From the NCBI RefSeq assembly GCF_019104725.1, contig NZ_JAHRXF010000024.1, positions 1 to 64,000 of the forward strand: a stretch of 64,000 bases of DNA, in the 5' to 3' direction. Of this stretch, positions 1 through 6,416 are shown in pieces. Position numbers and translations under genes: made by a program. The DNA is from Streptomyces corallincola (GTDB taxonomy: Bacteria > Actinomycetota > Actinomycetes > Streptomycetales > Streptomycetaceae). Within the stretch, counting starts at the first letter, position 1. Each line of letters starts with the position of its first letter. Under the pieces are notes generated by a model. It ran no database searches. It saw nothing but the letters and a program-made list of their open reading frames with translations, and was not told the origin of the DNA.

Positions 1-351
1 CTCGACAGCCTCGAAGATGTCGGCGTCGGTCTCCCGCTGCCAGCCGGGCAGTTCGGGCCAGTCGGCGACGTAGCCGGGCTTGGGGTCTTCGAAATGCCGG
101 TACATCTGGGCGGTCCAGCAGACGGCGACGAAGCGGCCCTTCTGCTCGCGGGACAGCCGCCCCGCGGCACCGCCGCTGACCTCGACGAAGTGCCGTACCT
201 GCTGGTAGACGGCCCCGGCAGCCGCACGCTCCCACTCCGGGGTGCCCTCCCACGGCGTCACGTACCCGGCCTTCGGCTCCCCCGGGAAGTGCCGGCGCAC
301 CCCGTCGATCCAGGCTTCCCGGAACACTCGCGCACCCTCGGTCTGGGACAT
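1..351 (-). CDS. Conserved hypothetical protein, C-terminus cut by window edge
   Basis: An open frame of 117 codons without a stop runs from an ATG at 351 off the left edge, so the C-terminus is missing. The product begins MSQTEGARVFREAWIDGV and is soluble and rich in Trp and Tyr (for example GYVADWPELPGWQRETDADI), with no signal peptide or membrane segment. I do not recognise a named domain. Its start lies 14 bases after the stop of the upstream XRE regulator on the same strand, so the two are probably co-transcribed. Similar small acidic proteins often sit beside XRE regulators in Streptomyces accessory regions, but that is recollection, and no function can be given. Confidence 0.6.
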   Translation of the reverse strand, partial: MSQTEGARVFREAWIDGVRRHFPGEPKAGYVTPWEGTPEWERAAAGAVYQQVRHFVEVSGGAAGRLSREQKGRFVAVCWTAQMYRHFEDPKPGYVADWPELPGWQRETDADIFEAVE

Positions 352-365
352 GCCAACCTCTCTCG

Positions 366-1619
366 TCACGGCGTACCCAGAGCGGCGATCTCCGCCCCCA
401 GTTCCGCCACGCGGTGGTCACCGCTCAAGGAACCGAACTCGTCACGCAGAGCCCGGAGTCTACGGGCGACGTACCCCGACCCGGAGGACCGGAACAGACC
501 GACAGCCTGCTTCCCGAACTCCACCACCTGATCACTGTCGCGCCTTCTGGCCCCGATGGCGGCCAGATCCACCAGGACGGCAGCACGCCGCCGGTACGAC
601 TGGCCGTACGCGAGGCCCGTCTGCCCCAGGGCACCCCTGAGTGTGCTCTCCGCCAGGTCGAGCCGACCGAGCTGTACGTACCGAGACCCCCGCTCCTCGG
701 CCACCCGCGAGCCGTCGAACCTGAGCCAACCGCCAGGGACACCGCCCCCGGCGAGCTCCCGCACGGCCTCCGCCCGCTCCATCGCCCGCTCGCACGCGTC
801 CAGATCCCCGAGACCGGCGTACGCCTCGGCCTGGACGGAGGCGACCCAGTGCCGAGTGGCGAGCCCGCTGTCCCCGCGACGGGCCAGCCGCTCCGCCGCG
901 CCGAGCAGCTGCGCGGCCTGGTGGTAGCGCCGTTCCGGGATGTCCACGTAAGCGTGCCGGACGAGCGCGCAGGCCCACAGGTCGTACGCCCCCGCCTCCT
1001 TGCCGAGCGACGCGGCGAGCGAATACGAGGCCACAGCGTCGGAGTGCCGGTCCGCGTCGAAGGCCAGCTCACCGGCCAGTTGGAAGAGATCCGCAGCCGC
1101 GTTCAGCAGGGGGCGCGGGTCGCCCCGTCCACTGCTCAGCGCTTCGTTCAGGGTCATCAACTGATCGCGTACGACGGGCCGCACCGATCCCTTCGCGCGA
1201 GCCAGTTGGTACACCTGCCACAGATGCGTGTTCATCCGGGCGAAGTCCGCGGGCGCCCCTCGCCCCACGCCCTCGGCCAGCGCATCGGCCTCCTCTGCTG
1301 GGAGAGCGGTCAGAGCGCCGCTGACCGTCAGTATGCGGAGGAACTCGCGTCGGATCATGTCGTCGGGATCTCCCGCACTCGGGGGGACACTGGCCTCGGG
1401 CCCGGCTGCGCCCCGGCTCGCGGCTCGTGGCGACGGCAGCAGGGCGTCCAACTCGTGAAGACCCACTTCGAGAGCGGCGGCCAGGCCACGCCGCTGGTTC
1501 GGTTGCGGAGCGATGCGCCCACACTCCCAGCGCCCGACCGTGGTCCGGTCCACGCCGACCAACTGGGCAAGTCTCTCTTGACTGTAGCCCAGGGTTCTCC
1601 GCCGCTCCGCCAGTCCCAT
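366..1619 (-). CDS. XRE-family regulator with TPR-like C-terminal region
   Basis: Predicted cytoplasmic DNA-binding regulator of 417 aa. Residues 1-50 form a Cro/C1-type helix-turn-helix (LGYSQERLAQLVGVDRTTVG, then WECGR), the classic SQE..LA..VGV..TTV..WE pattern. The rest, from about residue 85 (MIRREFLRIL), is all-helical and rich in Ala, Leu and Arg with repeated helical hairpins, as in the many Streptomyces XRE proteins with a degenerate TPR-type C-terminus. I chose the ATG at 1619 over an upstream in-frame start at 1664 because a GGGGGG run sits 5-10 bases before it and the HTH starts immediately. It precedes the partial gene at 351 and probably shares its transcript. Ligand and targets are unknown. 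Confidence 0.8.
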   Translation of the reverse strand: MGLAERRRTLGYSQERLAQLVGVDRTTVGRWECGRIAPQPNQRRGLAAALEVGLHELDALLPSPRAASRGAAGPEASVPPSAGDPDDMIRREFLRILTVSGALTALPAEEADALAEGVGRGAPADFARMNTHLWQVYQLARAKGSVRPVVRDQLMTLNEALSSGRGDPRPLLNAAADLFQLAGELAFDADRHSDAVASYSLAASLGKEAGAYDLWACALVRHAYVDIPERRYHQAAQLLGAAERLARRGDSGLATRHWVASVQAEAYAGLGDLDACERAMERAEAVRELAGGGVPGGWLRFDGSRVAEERGSRYVQLGRLDLAESTLRGALGQTGLAYGQSYRRRAAVLVDLAAIGARRRDSDQVVEFGKQAVGLFRSSGSGYVARRLRALRDEFGSLSGDHRVAELGAEIAALGTP

Positions 1620-1770
1620 GACGCCCCCCTTCCCGTGGCTCCGGCCCCTGTGGTGTGCGTGCACGGTTCTGCGTCAAGAGTGCCGCAACGACGCCGTGGA
1701 GACCGCCGACTCCTGCCGCTTTGCTGGATGTTGCCCCGCACGAGGGGCGGGATCACGGAGGAGTGGGTTC

Positions 1771-1998
1771 ATGACGACGACGGACGAAGTGCCGGGTGGC
1801 GACACGAAGAGGGAGGGGCTGGGTACGGAACGACGAGTCCGCATGACGCTCCGGGTGTCCCGAGACTCCGGCCGGACGTGGGGCAGGCTCCTGGAGGTAC
1901 TGGAGGACGAGAACCCTGTGATCGCGATGAACTCCGGCAACTACCCGCCCTGTTCGTGCCTCCACTGCACGAGCCTGCCCTCACGGGAACGGTCCTGA
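1771..1998 (+). CDS. Small conserved hypothetical protein
   Basis: 75-aa protein starting at ATG 1771, with a good ribosome-binding site (ACGGAGGAG) about 9 bases upstream. The core reads RMTLRVSRDSGRTWG and the tail carries a Cys cluster (PPCSCLHC), possibly metal-binding. There is no signal peptide or membrane segment. The stop overlaps the next start (TGATG at 1996-2000), so it is translationally coupled to the 109-aa gene that follows. Small proteins of this kind are common beside XRE regulators in Streptomyces. The role is unknown. Confidence 0.65.
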   Translation: MTTTDEVPGGDTKREGLGTERRVRMTLRVSRDSGRTWGRLLEVLEDENPVIAMNSGNYPPCSCLHCTSLPSRERS

Positions 1999-2327
1999 TG
2001 CGGTGCGGGAACTGGCGCCGACTGCCTCTGGAGTTGGCACGGGAAGCACGGGAACGGTCGTCGGCGCCGTACATCGACGGTGCGGTCCAATGCCAACTGG
2101 CGCCGCACGAGAACGACGAGCACTACGGCTTCCTGGCCGACCTCAGCGCATACGGCACGGCACTGTGGCTCCACTGGACCGGCAGCACCAAGGCGACCCT
2201 GGCCGCCCTTTCGGACTGCCCGGTATCCGCCCCTGCTCCGGACGGGGACGGCTGCTGTCTGTTCGGCGGGCATGGGGGACGGCACACCTGGGAGAGCGAG
2301 CAGAAGGAGACGTCAAGCGCTGGCTGA
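1998..2327 (+). CDS. Small Cys/Trp-rich hypothetical protein
   Basis: 109-aa protein whose ATG at 1998 overlaps the preceding stop by one base, indicating coupled translation in a two-gene operon. It is rich in Cys, His and Trp (CQLAPHENDEHYG, CCLFGGHGGRHTWE). The Cys-Cys and His-Thr-Trp-Glu end resembles a recurring tail in small Streptomyces hypothetical proteins and may bind a metal, but no family is assigned. A strong hairpin at 2353-2380 ends the operon. Confidence 0.6.
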   Translation: MRCGNWRRLPLELAREARERSSAPYIDGAVQCQLAPHENDEHYGFLADLSAYGTALWLHWTGSTKATLAALSDCPVSAPAPDGDGCCLFGGHGGRHTWESEQKETSSAG

Positions 2328-2352
2328 TCCGGGAAAGGCGGGCGAACCAGCC

Positions 2353-2380
2353 AGGGGTGCCCTCCCATGAGGGCACCCCT
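2353..2380. terminator. Perfect 12-bp hairpin, probable terminator
   Basis: AGGGGTGCCCTC and its exact complement GAGGGCACCCCT are separated by CCAT. It follows the small operon ending at 2327. It also lies just beyond the tRNA-Ser fragment on the side where a tRNA terminator would be, so it could be the original terminator of the tRNA locus before the island inserted. Confidence 0.65.
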
Positions 2381-2397
2381 CTGCCTGGCCTGCTGCA

Positions 2398-2449
2398 GGT
2401 GGGTGTGGGATGTGAACCCACGGTGACATCGCCGCCACGACGGTTTTCA
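2398..2449 (-). repeat. tRNA-Ser 3' fragment, probable attachment-site copy
   Basis: 52 bases here match 4932-4983 (acceptor 3' strand, T arm, variable arm and anticodon 3' side of the tRNA-Ser gene) with two mismatches, in the same orientation. The match stops abruptly in the anticodon loop, after TTTTCA on the plus strand. A truncated 3'-end tRNA copy as a direct repeat is the usual mark of site-specific integration by a tyrosine recombinase. The enclosed segment is about 2.5 kb and contains no integrase. Confidence 0.85.
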
Positions 2450-2562
2450 GAAGAGTGCTGCAGGGAGCCCCTTCACAGGAGCTGACCTGCTGGGTCCCCG
2501 TCCCTGGCCTCGCGCCGATGGCGGTCCGCATCTGGTCCACAGGGCCCGAAGGTGGTGTCTTT

Positions 2563-3384
2563 CTACCGATCCGGTGCCTGGCAGACAAGAATGCCGCCCA
2601 AGCAGGCGACCCGGAAGGCACCTTCTGCCTGGATGGTCTCGTTGACCCGTTCCCGCGCGCGCTCGATCGTCTCCCGGAACGGGACGCCCATCTTGTCCGC
2701 CCAGGCTTCGTAGGAGGCCAAGTGCGCGACGACTGGTTCAGCGTCGGTCACCTCGATCACTCCTGGCAGAGGGATCGTACGGATCTCGCTGAAGACCGTA
2801 CCGAGGATCGCGGGCGCGTCCTCCAGGGTGAAGCGAGCAGAGAGCTGCACTCGGGCCGGGCCCTCCTGGATGCCCAGCACATCGCCTGCGGCCCGGCGCC
2901 AGAGTTGCTCCAGTTCCCGTTTGTCGTTCTGACTGTTCGTGGAGACGATTGCGATGCCACCGGGCGGCAGTACACGGCTCAACTCCTTTACGGCCCGGGC
3001 CTGATCCTCGACGTGGTACAGCATGTGCAGCGCAAGAACCGCACCGACGGCTCCATCCGCGATGGGCAACTGCTGGATGTCCGCGACGACCGCTCCGGGG
3101 ATGACGCCGAGGATGCCGGGAGAGACGTCCACAGGCAGCACGTTCAGGTCGGGACGGTCGTCCCGCACCCGGGCGACGAACTTTCCGTTGCCGCACCCCA
3201 CGTCGGCGACCGCACCGCGTACGTCGGCCAGTTCGTTCACGACGATGCCCGGAAGGTCGTGGCTGGGGGTCTGCCATTGGTAGAGGGATTGGCGGGCGGC
3301 CAGGTGCTGACCCGTGCCGTACGCCTTGGTGGAAAGAAGGCTGCGATCGGTGACCAACTGATCGTGCGCGGGCTGGGCGGTCAT
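2563..3384 (-). CDS. Class I SAM-dependent methyltransferase
   Basis: 273-aa cytoplasmic enzyme starting at ATG 3384 (MTAQPAHDQLVTDRSL). Motif I is VADVGCGNGKFVARV (about residues 60-74), followed by an acidic strand end (LPVDVS), then DGAVGAVLALHMLYHV (post-I and motif II) and LPPGGIAIVST (motif III). This is a UbiE/Methyltransf_11-type Rossmann fold that transfers methyl from S-adenosylmethionine. The substrate cannot be read from the sequence. The gene lies inside the putative tRNA-Ser island and is divergent from the peptide-like remnant and acetyltransferase on its right. An open frame continues upstream to 3621 but looks like leftover coding sequence, not part of this enzyme. Confidence 0.85.
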   Translation of the reverse strand: MTAQPAHDQLVTDRSLLSTKAYGTGQHLAARQSLYQWQTPSHDLPGIVVNELADVRGAVADVGCGNGKFVARVRDDRPDLNVLPVDVSPGILGVIPGAVVADIQQLPIADGAVGAVLALHMLYHVEDQARAVKELSRVLPPGGIAIVSTNSQNDKRELEQLWRRAAGDVLGIQEGPARVQLSARFTLEDAPAILGTVFSEIRTIPLPGVIEVTDAEPVVAHLASYEAWADKMGVPFRETIERARERVNETIQAEGAFRVACLGGILVCQAPDR

Positions 3385-3598
3385 CGGGGCTCCGTAGAGT
3401 GGCCGGCGAGAGCGGGCCGGACGGTCACCTCGTGAATGTGCGCGCGGAGATCGACTGCCGACTGTGCGCCACGGTACGGCTCGCTTCCGAGGAGCGCGCG
3501 GACTGCGGAGCCTGATGATGATGCCCGTGTCTCCCTCGGCACCGAACACCTCCGCGAGCTTCGCACCGGCTGCTTCGACGTCACGGCTGGCAAGGTAG
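3385..3598 (-). pseudogene. Possible gene remnant upstream of methyltransferase
   Basis: No intact gene is visible here. On the minus strand, in frame with the methyltransferase, bases 3598 down to about 3460 encode a plausible protein piece (SRDVEAAGAKLAEVFGAEGD, then TGIIIRLRSPRAPRKRA) before turning into Arg/Ser-rich sequence. It looks like the end of a decayed gene adjoining the duplicated block at 3599. I cannot name the parent family. Confidence 0.35.
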
Positions 3599-3648
3599 GG
3601 CCCACACGCCCTGGTCAACACCGGGATTCGGGGGGTGTGAGGTGAGAC
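3599..3648. repeat. 50-bp direct repeat, copy 1
   Basis: Begins GGCCCACACGCCCTGGTCAA and ends GAGGTGAGAC. It is repeated at 4813-4861 with a handful of substitutions and one length difference, in the same orientation. The two copies bracket the peptide-like fragment and the acetyltransferase gene, suggesting an inner duplication or a second insertion within the island. Confidence 0.75.
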
Positions 3649-3682
3649 GCCTCATGACCCCGCCCGGTGGCCATCCTCCCCG

Positions 3683-3781
3683 CCTGTCACGACCGCGTCG
3701 ATCACCGCCGTCCAGGACCTCGACGTGATCGTGGAGAGCGCGGAGTGCTCCTGCGACGCCGGTGACGACAACCCCCACTGA
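3683..3781 (+). pseudogene. Start-less C-terminal fragment resembling a RiPP precursor
   Basis: The frame ends at TGA 3779-3781 and encodes SITAVQDLDVIVESAE then CSCDAGDDNPH. In frame there is a stop at 3638 and no ATG, and the only GTG (3725) is too late, so it lacks a start. Its 5' part adjoins the duplicated block ending at 3648. The short Leu-Asp-Val leader-like segment followed by a Cys-Ser-Cys core is reminiscent of FxLD-type lanthipeptide precursors of Streptomyces. The similarity is weak and judged by eye. It may be a truncated precursor gene or chance coding. Confidence 0.3.
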
Positions 3782-3856
3782 CCTGCACAATCCGGTCAAC
3801 TCCGCTCGGGCCCCGGCGCGCTCGCGTCGGGGCCTGAGGCCTGCCCGGACCACAGC

Positions 3857-3862
3857 TAGGGT
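3857..3862 (+). promoter_or_regulatory. -10 box of leaderless promoter
   Basis: TAGGGT followed by 7 bases and then the ATG at 3870. This is the TANNNT spacing seen before several genes in this window and predicts transcription from the start codon of the acetyltransferase gene. Confidence 0.55.
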
Positions 3863-3869
3863 GCCGCTC

Positions 3870-4736
3870 ATGTTCTTCCGCTGGGACTGGCTCCGGCCTC
3901 AACTGACCGCGCCGATCGTGCCGACCCTCGGTCCCGTCCACCCCGAGGCCCTGACCGTTGGGGTCTTCGAGGACGTCCGACGGGCGGCCGACACCGAGGG
4001 CTTCCTGCCTTACGACAAGGACCGGCGGTGGGGCGGCGGGAAAGCCGAGAAAATCCTCCGCGAGGACGTGGTTCACCAGCCCGAGCACACCCTCGTTCCC
4101 ACCCTGAGCCGACGTGGACGCGGCGCTGTGAAGGTCTTCGCCTACGGGCTCCGCGACACCGTCGTGGATGAGGCCGCCGAGTTGGCCGCCAAGCTCGCCA
4201 CCAGGCATGACGCCGTCATCGCCAGGGTCGTACGCCCCCTCGGCCCCGAGACCGCACACCAGCGCGGCACCCGCATCCAGCTGAAGGACTTCACCACCGC
4301 CCTCTGCCCCGCCCCCGATGGCCCGGTCCGGCCCGTCACCGCCTGGCCGACCGCCGTGCGGGACACCTTCGCCCCGTTCGCCGAGGCCATGACGGGCGAT
4401 GGCCTGGCCTTCCTCCACACCCAGATGCGGGTCGGTCGGTGCGGCCCGGTCCTTGCCGCAGCCGTCGAGGGCCGCATCGTGGGCGCGATCGGCCCCCTGG
4501 AAGTACGGCCGGACGCGCTCGCACGGCCCCAGCTCATGCCCCAGTACTTCGCTGTCCTGCCCGAATTCCGAGGCCAGGGCCTGGGCCGCTTCCTGTGGCA
4601 GGCCGCCATGCACTGGGGCCAGGCTCATGGCGCCGCCTACCAACTCCTCCAGACCGAGGTCGATGGTCCCTCCGACCGGCTCTGCCGGTCCGAAGGACTC
4701 GTCTCCCTCGGCTTCAGCCACACCACACCGGTGTAG
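3870..4736 (+). CDS. GNAT-family N-acetyltransferase
   Basis: 288-aa protein beginning MFFRWDWLRPQLTAPIVPTL. The C-terminal third is a GNAT fold: a strand reading QYFAVLPEFRGQGLGRFL carries the acetyl-CoA pyrophosphate-binding Arg/Gln-x-x-Gly-x-Gly loop, followed by helix WQAAMHWGQAHGAAYQLLQT and a terminal LGFSHTTPV. The N-terminal 170 residues are family-specific and may define the acceptor. I chose ATG 3870 because a TAGGGT box sits 7 bases upstream and no ribosome-binding site is present; the frame stays open to 3762. It lies in the tRNA-Ser island next to a methyltransferase and a precursor-like remnant, a combination that could belong to a peptide-modifying cassette (inference). Confidence 0.8.
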   Translation: MFFRWDWLRPQLTAPIVPTLGPVHPEALTVGVFEDVRRAADTEGFLPYDKDRRWGGGKAEKILREDVVHQPEHTLVPTLSRRGRGAVKVFAYGLRDTVVDEAAELAAKLATRHDAVIARVVRPLGPETAHQRGTRIQLKDFTTALCPAPDGPVRPVTAWPTAVRDTFAPFAEAMTGDGLAFLHTQMRVGRCGPVLAAAVEGRIVGAIGPLEVRPDALARPQLMPQYFAVLPEFRGQGLGRFLWQAAMHWGQAHGAAYQLLQTEVDGPSDRLCRSEGLVSLGFSHTTPV

Positions 4737-4812
4737 AAGGCCGCGGCGGCCAACCGGCTCGTTGAACTGGGTCTCAGCTCCGAGGAGTAGGGCCCGATCC
4801 TGGCCCGCCTAT

Positions 4813-4861
4813 GGCCCACACGCCCTGGTCAACGCCGGGATTCGAGGGTGCGGGGTGAGAC
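4813..4861. repeat. 50-bp direct repeat, copy 2
   Basis: Near-identical copy of 3599-3648 (shared core CCCACACGCCCTGGTCAAC and CCGGGATTCG), located just before the terminator of the tRNA-Ser gene. This copy is next to the tRNA end of the island. Confidence 0.75.
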
Positions 4862-4872
4862 AGGGTGAGCAC

Positions 4873-4907
4873 AGAGGGCGGGCCCCCGTTTCGGGGACCC
4901 GCCCTCT
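4873..4907 (-). terminator. tRNA-Ser terminator hairpin
   Basis: AGAGGGCGGG and CCCGCCCTCT flank an inner CCCCG/CGGGG stem with a TTT loop. It lies 24 bases beyond the 3' end of the tRNA on its strand. Confidence 0.7.
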
Positions 4908-4930
4908 GACCAGCACATCTACGAACTCTG

Positions 4931-5017
4931 CGGTGGGTGTGGGATTTGAACCCACGGTGACGTCGCCGCCACGACGGTTTTCAAGACCGTTCCCTTAGGC
5001 CGCTCGGGCAACCCACC
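4931..5017 (-). tRNA. tRNA-Ser (anticodon UGA)
   Basis: 87-nt class II tRNA on the minus strand. The acceptor stem GGTGGGT pairs with ACCCACC plus discriminator G. The anticodon arm is ACGGT-CTTGAAA-ACCGT, giving anticodon UGA (reads UCA). There is a long variable arm (CGTGGCGGCGACGTCACC region), and the T arm contains GGGTTCAAATCCC. CCA is not encoded, as usual in Streptomyces. Its 3' part is duplicated at 2398-2449, so this is probably the integration target of the adjacent island, with function restored by the element's own copy of the 3' end. Confidence 0.97.
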
Positions 5018-5265
5018 TCGCTCCGGTCGGCAGGCCGGAGCGGGTACAGCGTACCGGGATCGGGGGCGGGTGGGGGCTGCGGCCTTCTCATCAGGGGTCC
5101 ACCGCCAGCGGTGGGCACGGGGGCCGGGGATGCCTGCCTGGGGCTCCGGCCACGACCGCGGCGCCCCACCGCCCGGGCCCCGGCCGAGGTCGATCGTCGC
5201 GGGGACGACAGGGAACGGCAAACCCCGCCGTGCGCTCCGGCTGCGCGGTGGGCGGTCCGGTGGGG

Positions 5266-6348
5266 CTAGTCGTCCAGTCGTACCGGCATCAGCATCGACA
5301 CCGTCTCACCCGTCTCCGGGTGCAGGAGGGCGAGGGGGGTGGTGGGGGTGGTGAGGTGGAGGGTGAGGTGAGGGGTGGGGGTGGCGGTGAGGGCCTGGAG
5401 GAGGTAGGTGCGGTTGACGGCGACGTAGGGGGGCGCGGGGGCCGGGTCGTCGGTGGGGGTGGGGGTGCCGGAGGCGGGGAGGACGAGGACGGAGACGTCG
5501 TACGGCTCGCCGTCGGGGCCCTCGGCGGTGCGGGTCGGGCCCGAGCGGAGGGACTCGGCGAAGGCGCGGACCTCGACCGTCGTACGGGTGCCGTCCGGGA
5601 GGGCGAGCAGGCGGTGGTGGTCGGGGAAGCCGTCGGCGGCGGCGCGGCCGGTGATCTGCCGCCCGCCGGTCGCCAGGGTCACCTGGTCCGCCTCGACCGT
5701 CAGGTCCGCGCGCTCCTCGCCGGTCAGCAGCGCCCGCATCGCGTCGGCCAGCGGGGTGGGGACGGTCACCCGCGCGCGGGCGCCCCCGGTCCCGGCGGTG
5801 GCGGCGACCCGGCCCACCGCGAGGCGGTACCGGTCGGTGGCGACCGTGTGCACCGAGGTGCCGTCGATGTCGAAGAGGATTCCGGCGAGCGCCGCCAGTT
5901 CCGGGTCGGTGCCGACGGCGAACCGTACGGCGTCCAGCGCGTCGGCCAACTCCGGTGCGGGAAGGGTGAGATGCGTGCGGGTGGTGGTGCCGGGTGCGGT
6001 CATGTCGGTTCTCCTCTGGTCCAGCAGGGCTCGGATCGCGGAGAACTCGTCGCGCGCGAGGGACAGCCCCGCTTCGAGGCGCCGCAGATGCGCGTCCAGC
6101 AGCCTGCGCACCAGCCCGGTGTCCGGCCCCGGCCACGCGGCCAGCAGCAGCCGGATGTCCGCCAGCGGTGTCCCCGCCCGCCGCAGCCGCGCCAACAGCC
6201 GTGCCTCGCCCAGCTGTTCGGCGCCGTACCAGCGGTACCCGGTGGCCGGGTCCACCCACGCCGGGACCAGCACCCCGGCCCGGTCGTAGAACCGCAGCGC
6301 ACTCGCGCTCAGCCCGCAGTCACGGGCCATCTCCCCGATTCCGCGCAT
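5266..6348 (-). CDS. MerR-type regulator fused to beta-clamp (DnaN)-like domain
   Basis: 360-aa protein starting at ATG 6348 (an in-frame start 27 bases upstream is possible). Residues 1-70 are a MerR winged HTH (MRGIGEMARDCGLSASALRF YDRAG, then TGYRWY and LARLRRAGTPLADI), followed by a helix to about 115. From about 120 the sequence follows the DNA polymerase III beta clamp: ATDRYRLAVGR, PTPLADAMRALL, ADGFPDHHRLL, VNRTYLLQAL, and the terminal VSMLMPVRLDD, which mirrors the LMPMRL end of DnaN. The expected role is a ligand- or protein-responsive transcription factor. Whether the clamp domain dimerises, senses or binds partners is unknown. It stands alone beside a secreted toxin-like gene on the same strand. 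Confidence 0.8.
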   Translation of the reverse strand: MRGIGEMARDCGLSASALRFYDRAGVLVPAWVDPATGYRWYGAEQLGEARLLARLRRAGTPLADIRLLLAAWPGPDTGLVRRLLDAHLRRLEAGLSLARDEFSAIRALLDQRRTDMTAPGTTTRTHLTLPAPELADALDAVRFAVGTDPELAALAGILFDIDGTSVHTVATDRYRLAVGRVAATAGTGGARARVTVPTPLADAMRALLTGEERADLTVEADQVTLATGGRQITGRAAADGFPDHHRLLALPDGTRTTVEVRAFAESLRSGPTRTAEGPDGEPYDVSVLVLPASGTPTPTDDPAPAPPYVAVNRTYLLQALTATPTPHLTLHLTTPTTPLALLHPETGETVSMLMPVRLDD

Positions 6349-6416
6349 CTCGTTCTCCACACCCGGAGCGTCCACCCTCGACCTGGTCGAGGGTCAAGCC
6401 GGACCTTCGCCCCGTC

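Noticed and set aside
2398..2449. A second functional tRNA gene
   Set aside because: Only the 3' 52 bases of tRNA-Ser are present. The acceptor 5' strand, D arm and anticodon 5' half are missing.
2563..3621. 352-aa methyltransferase with an 80-residue N-terminal extension
   Set aside because: The extension is Arg/Ser-rich, crosses into the duplicated 50-bp block and has no place in the fold. ATG 3384 begins a normal methyltransferase.
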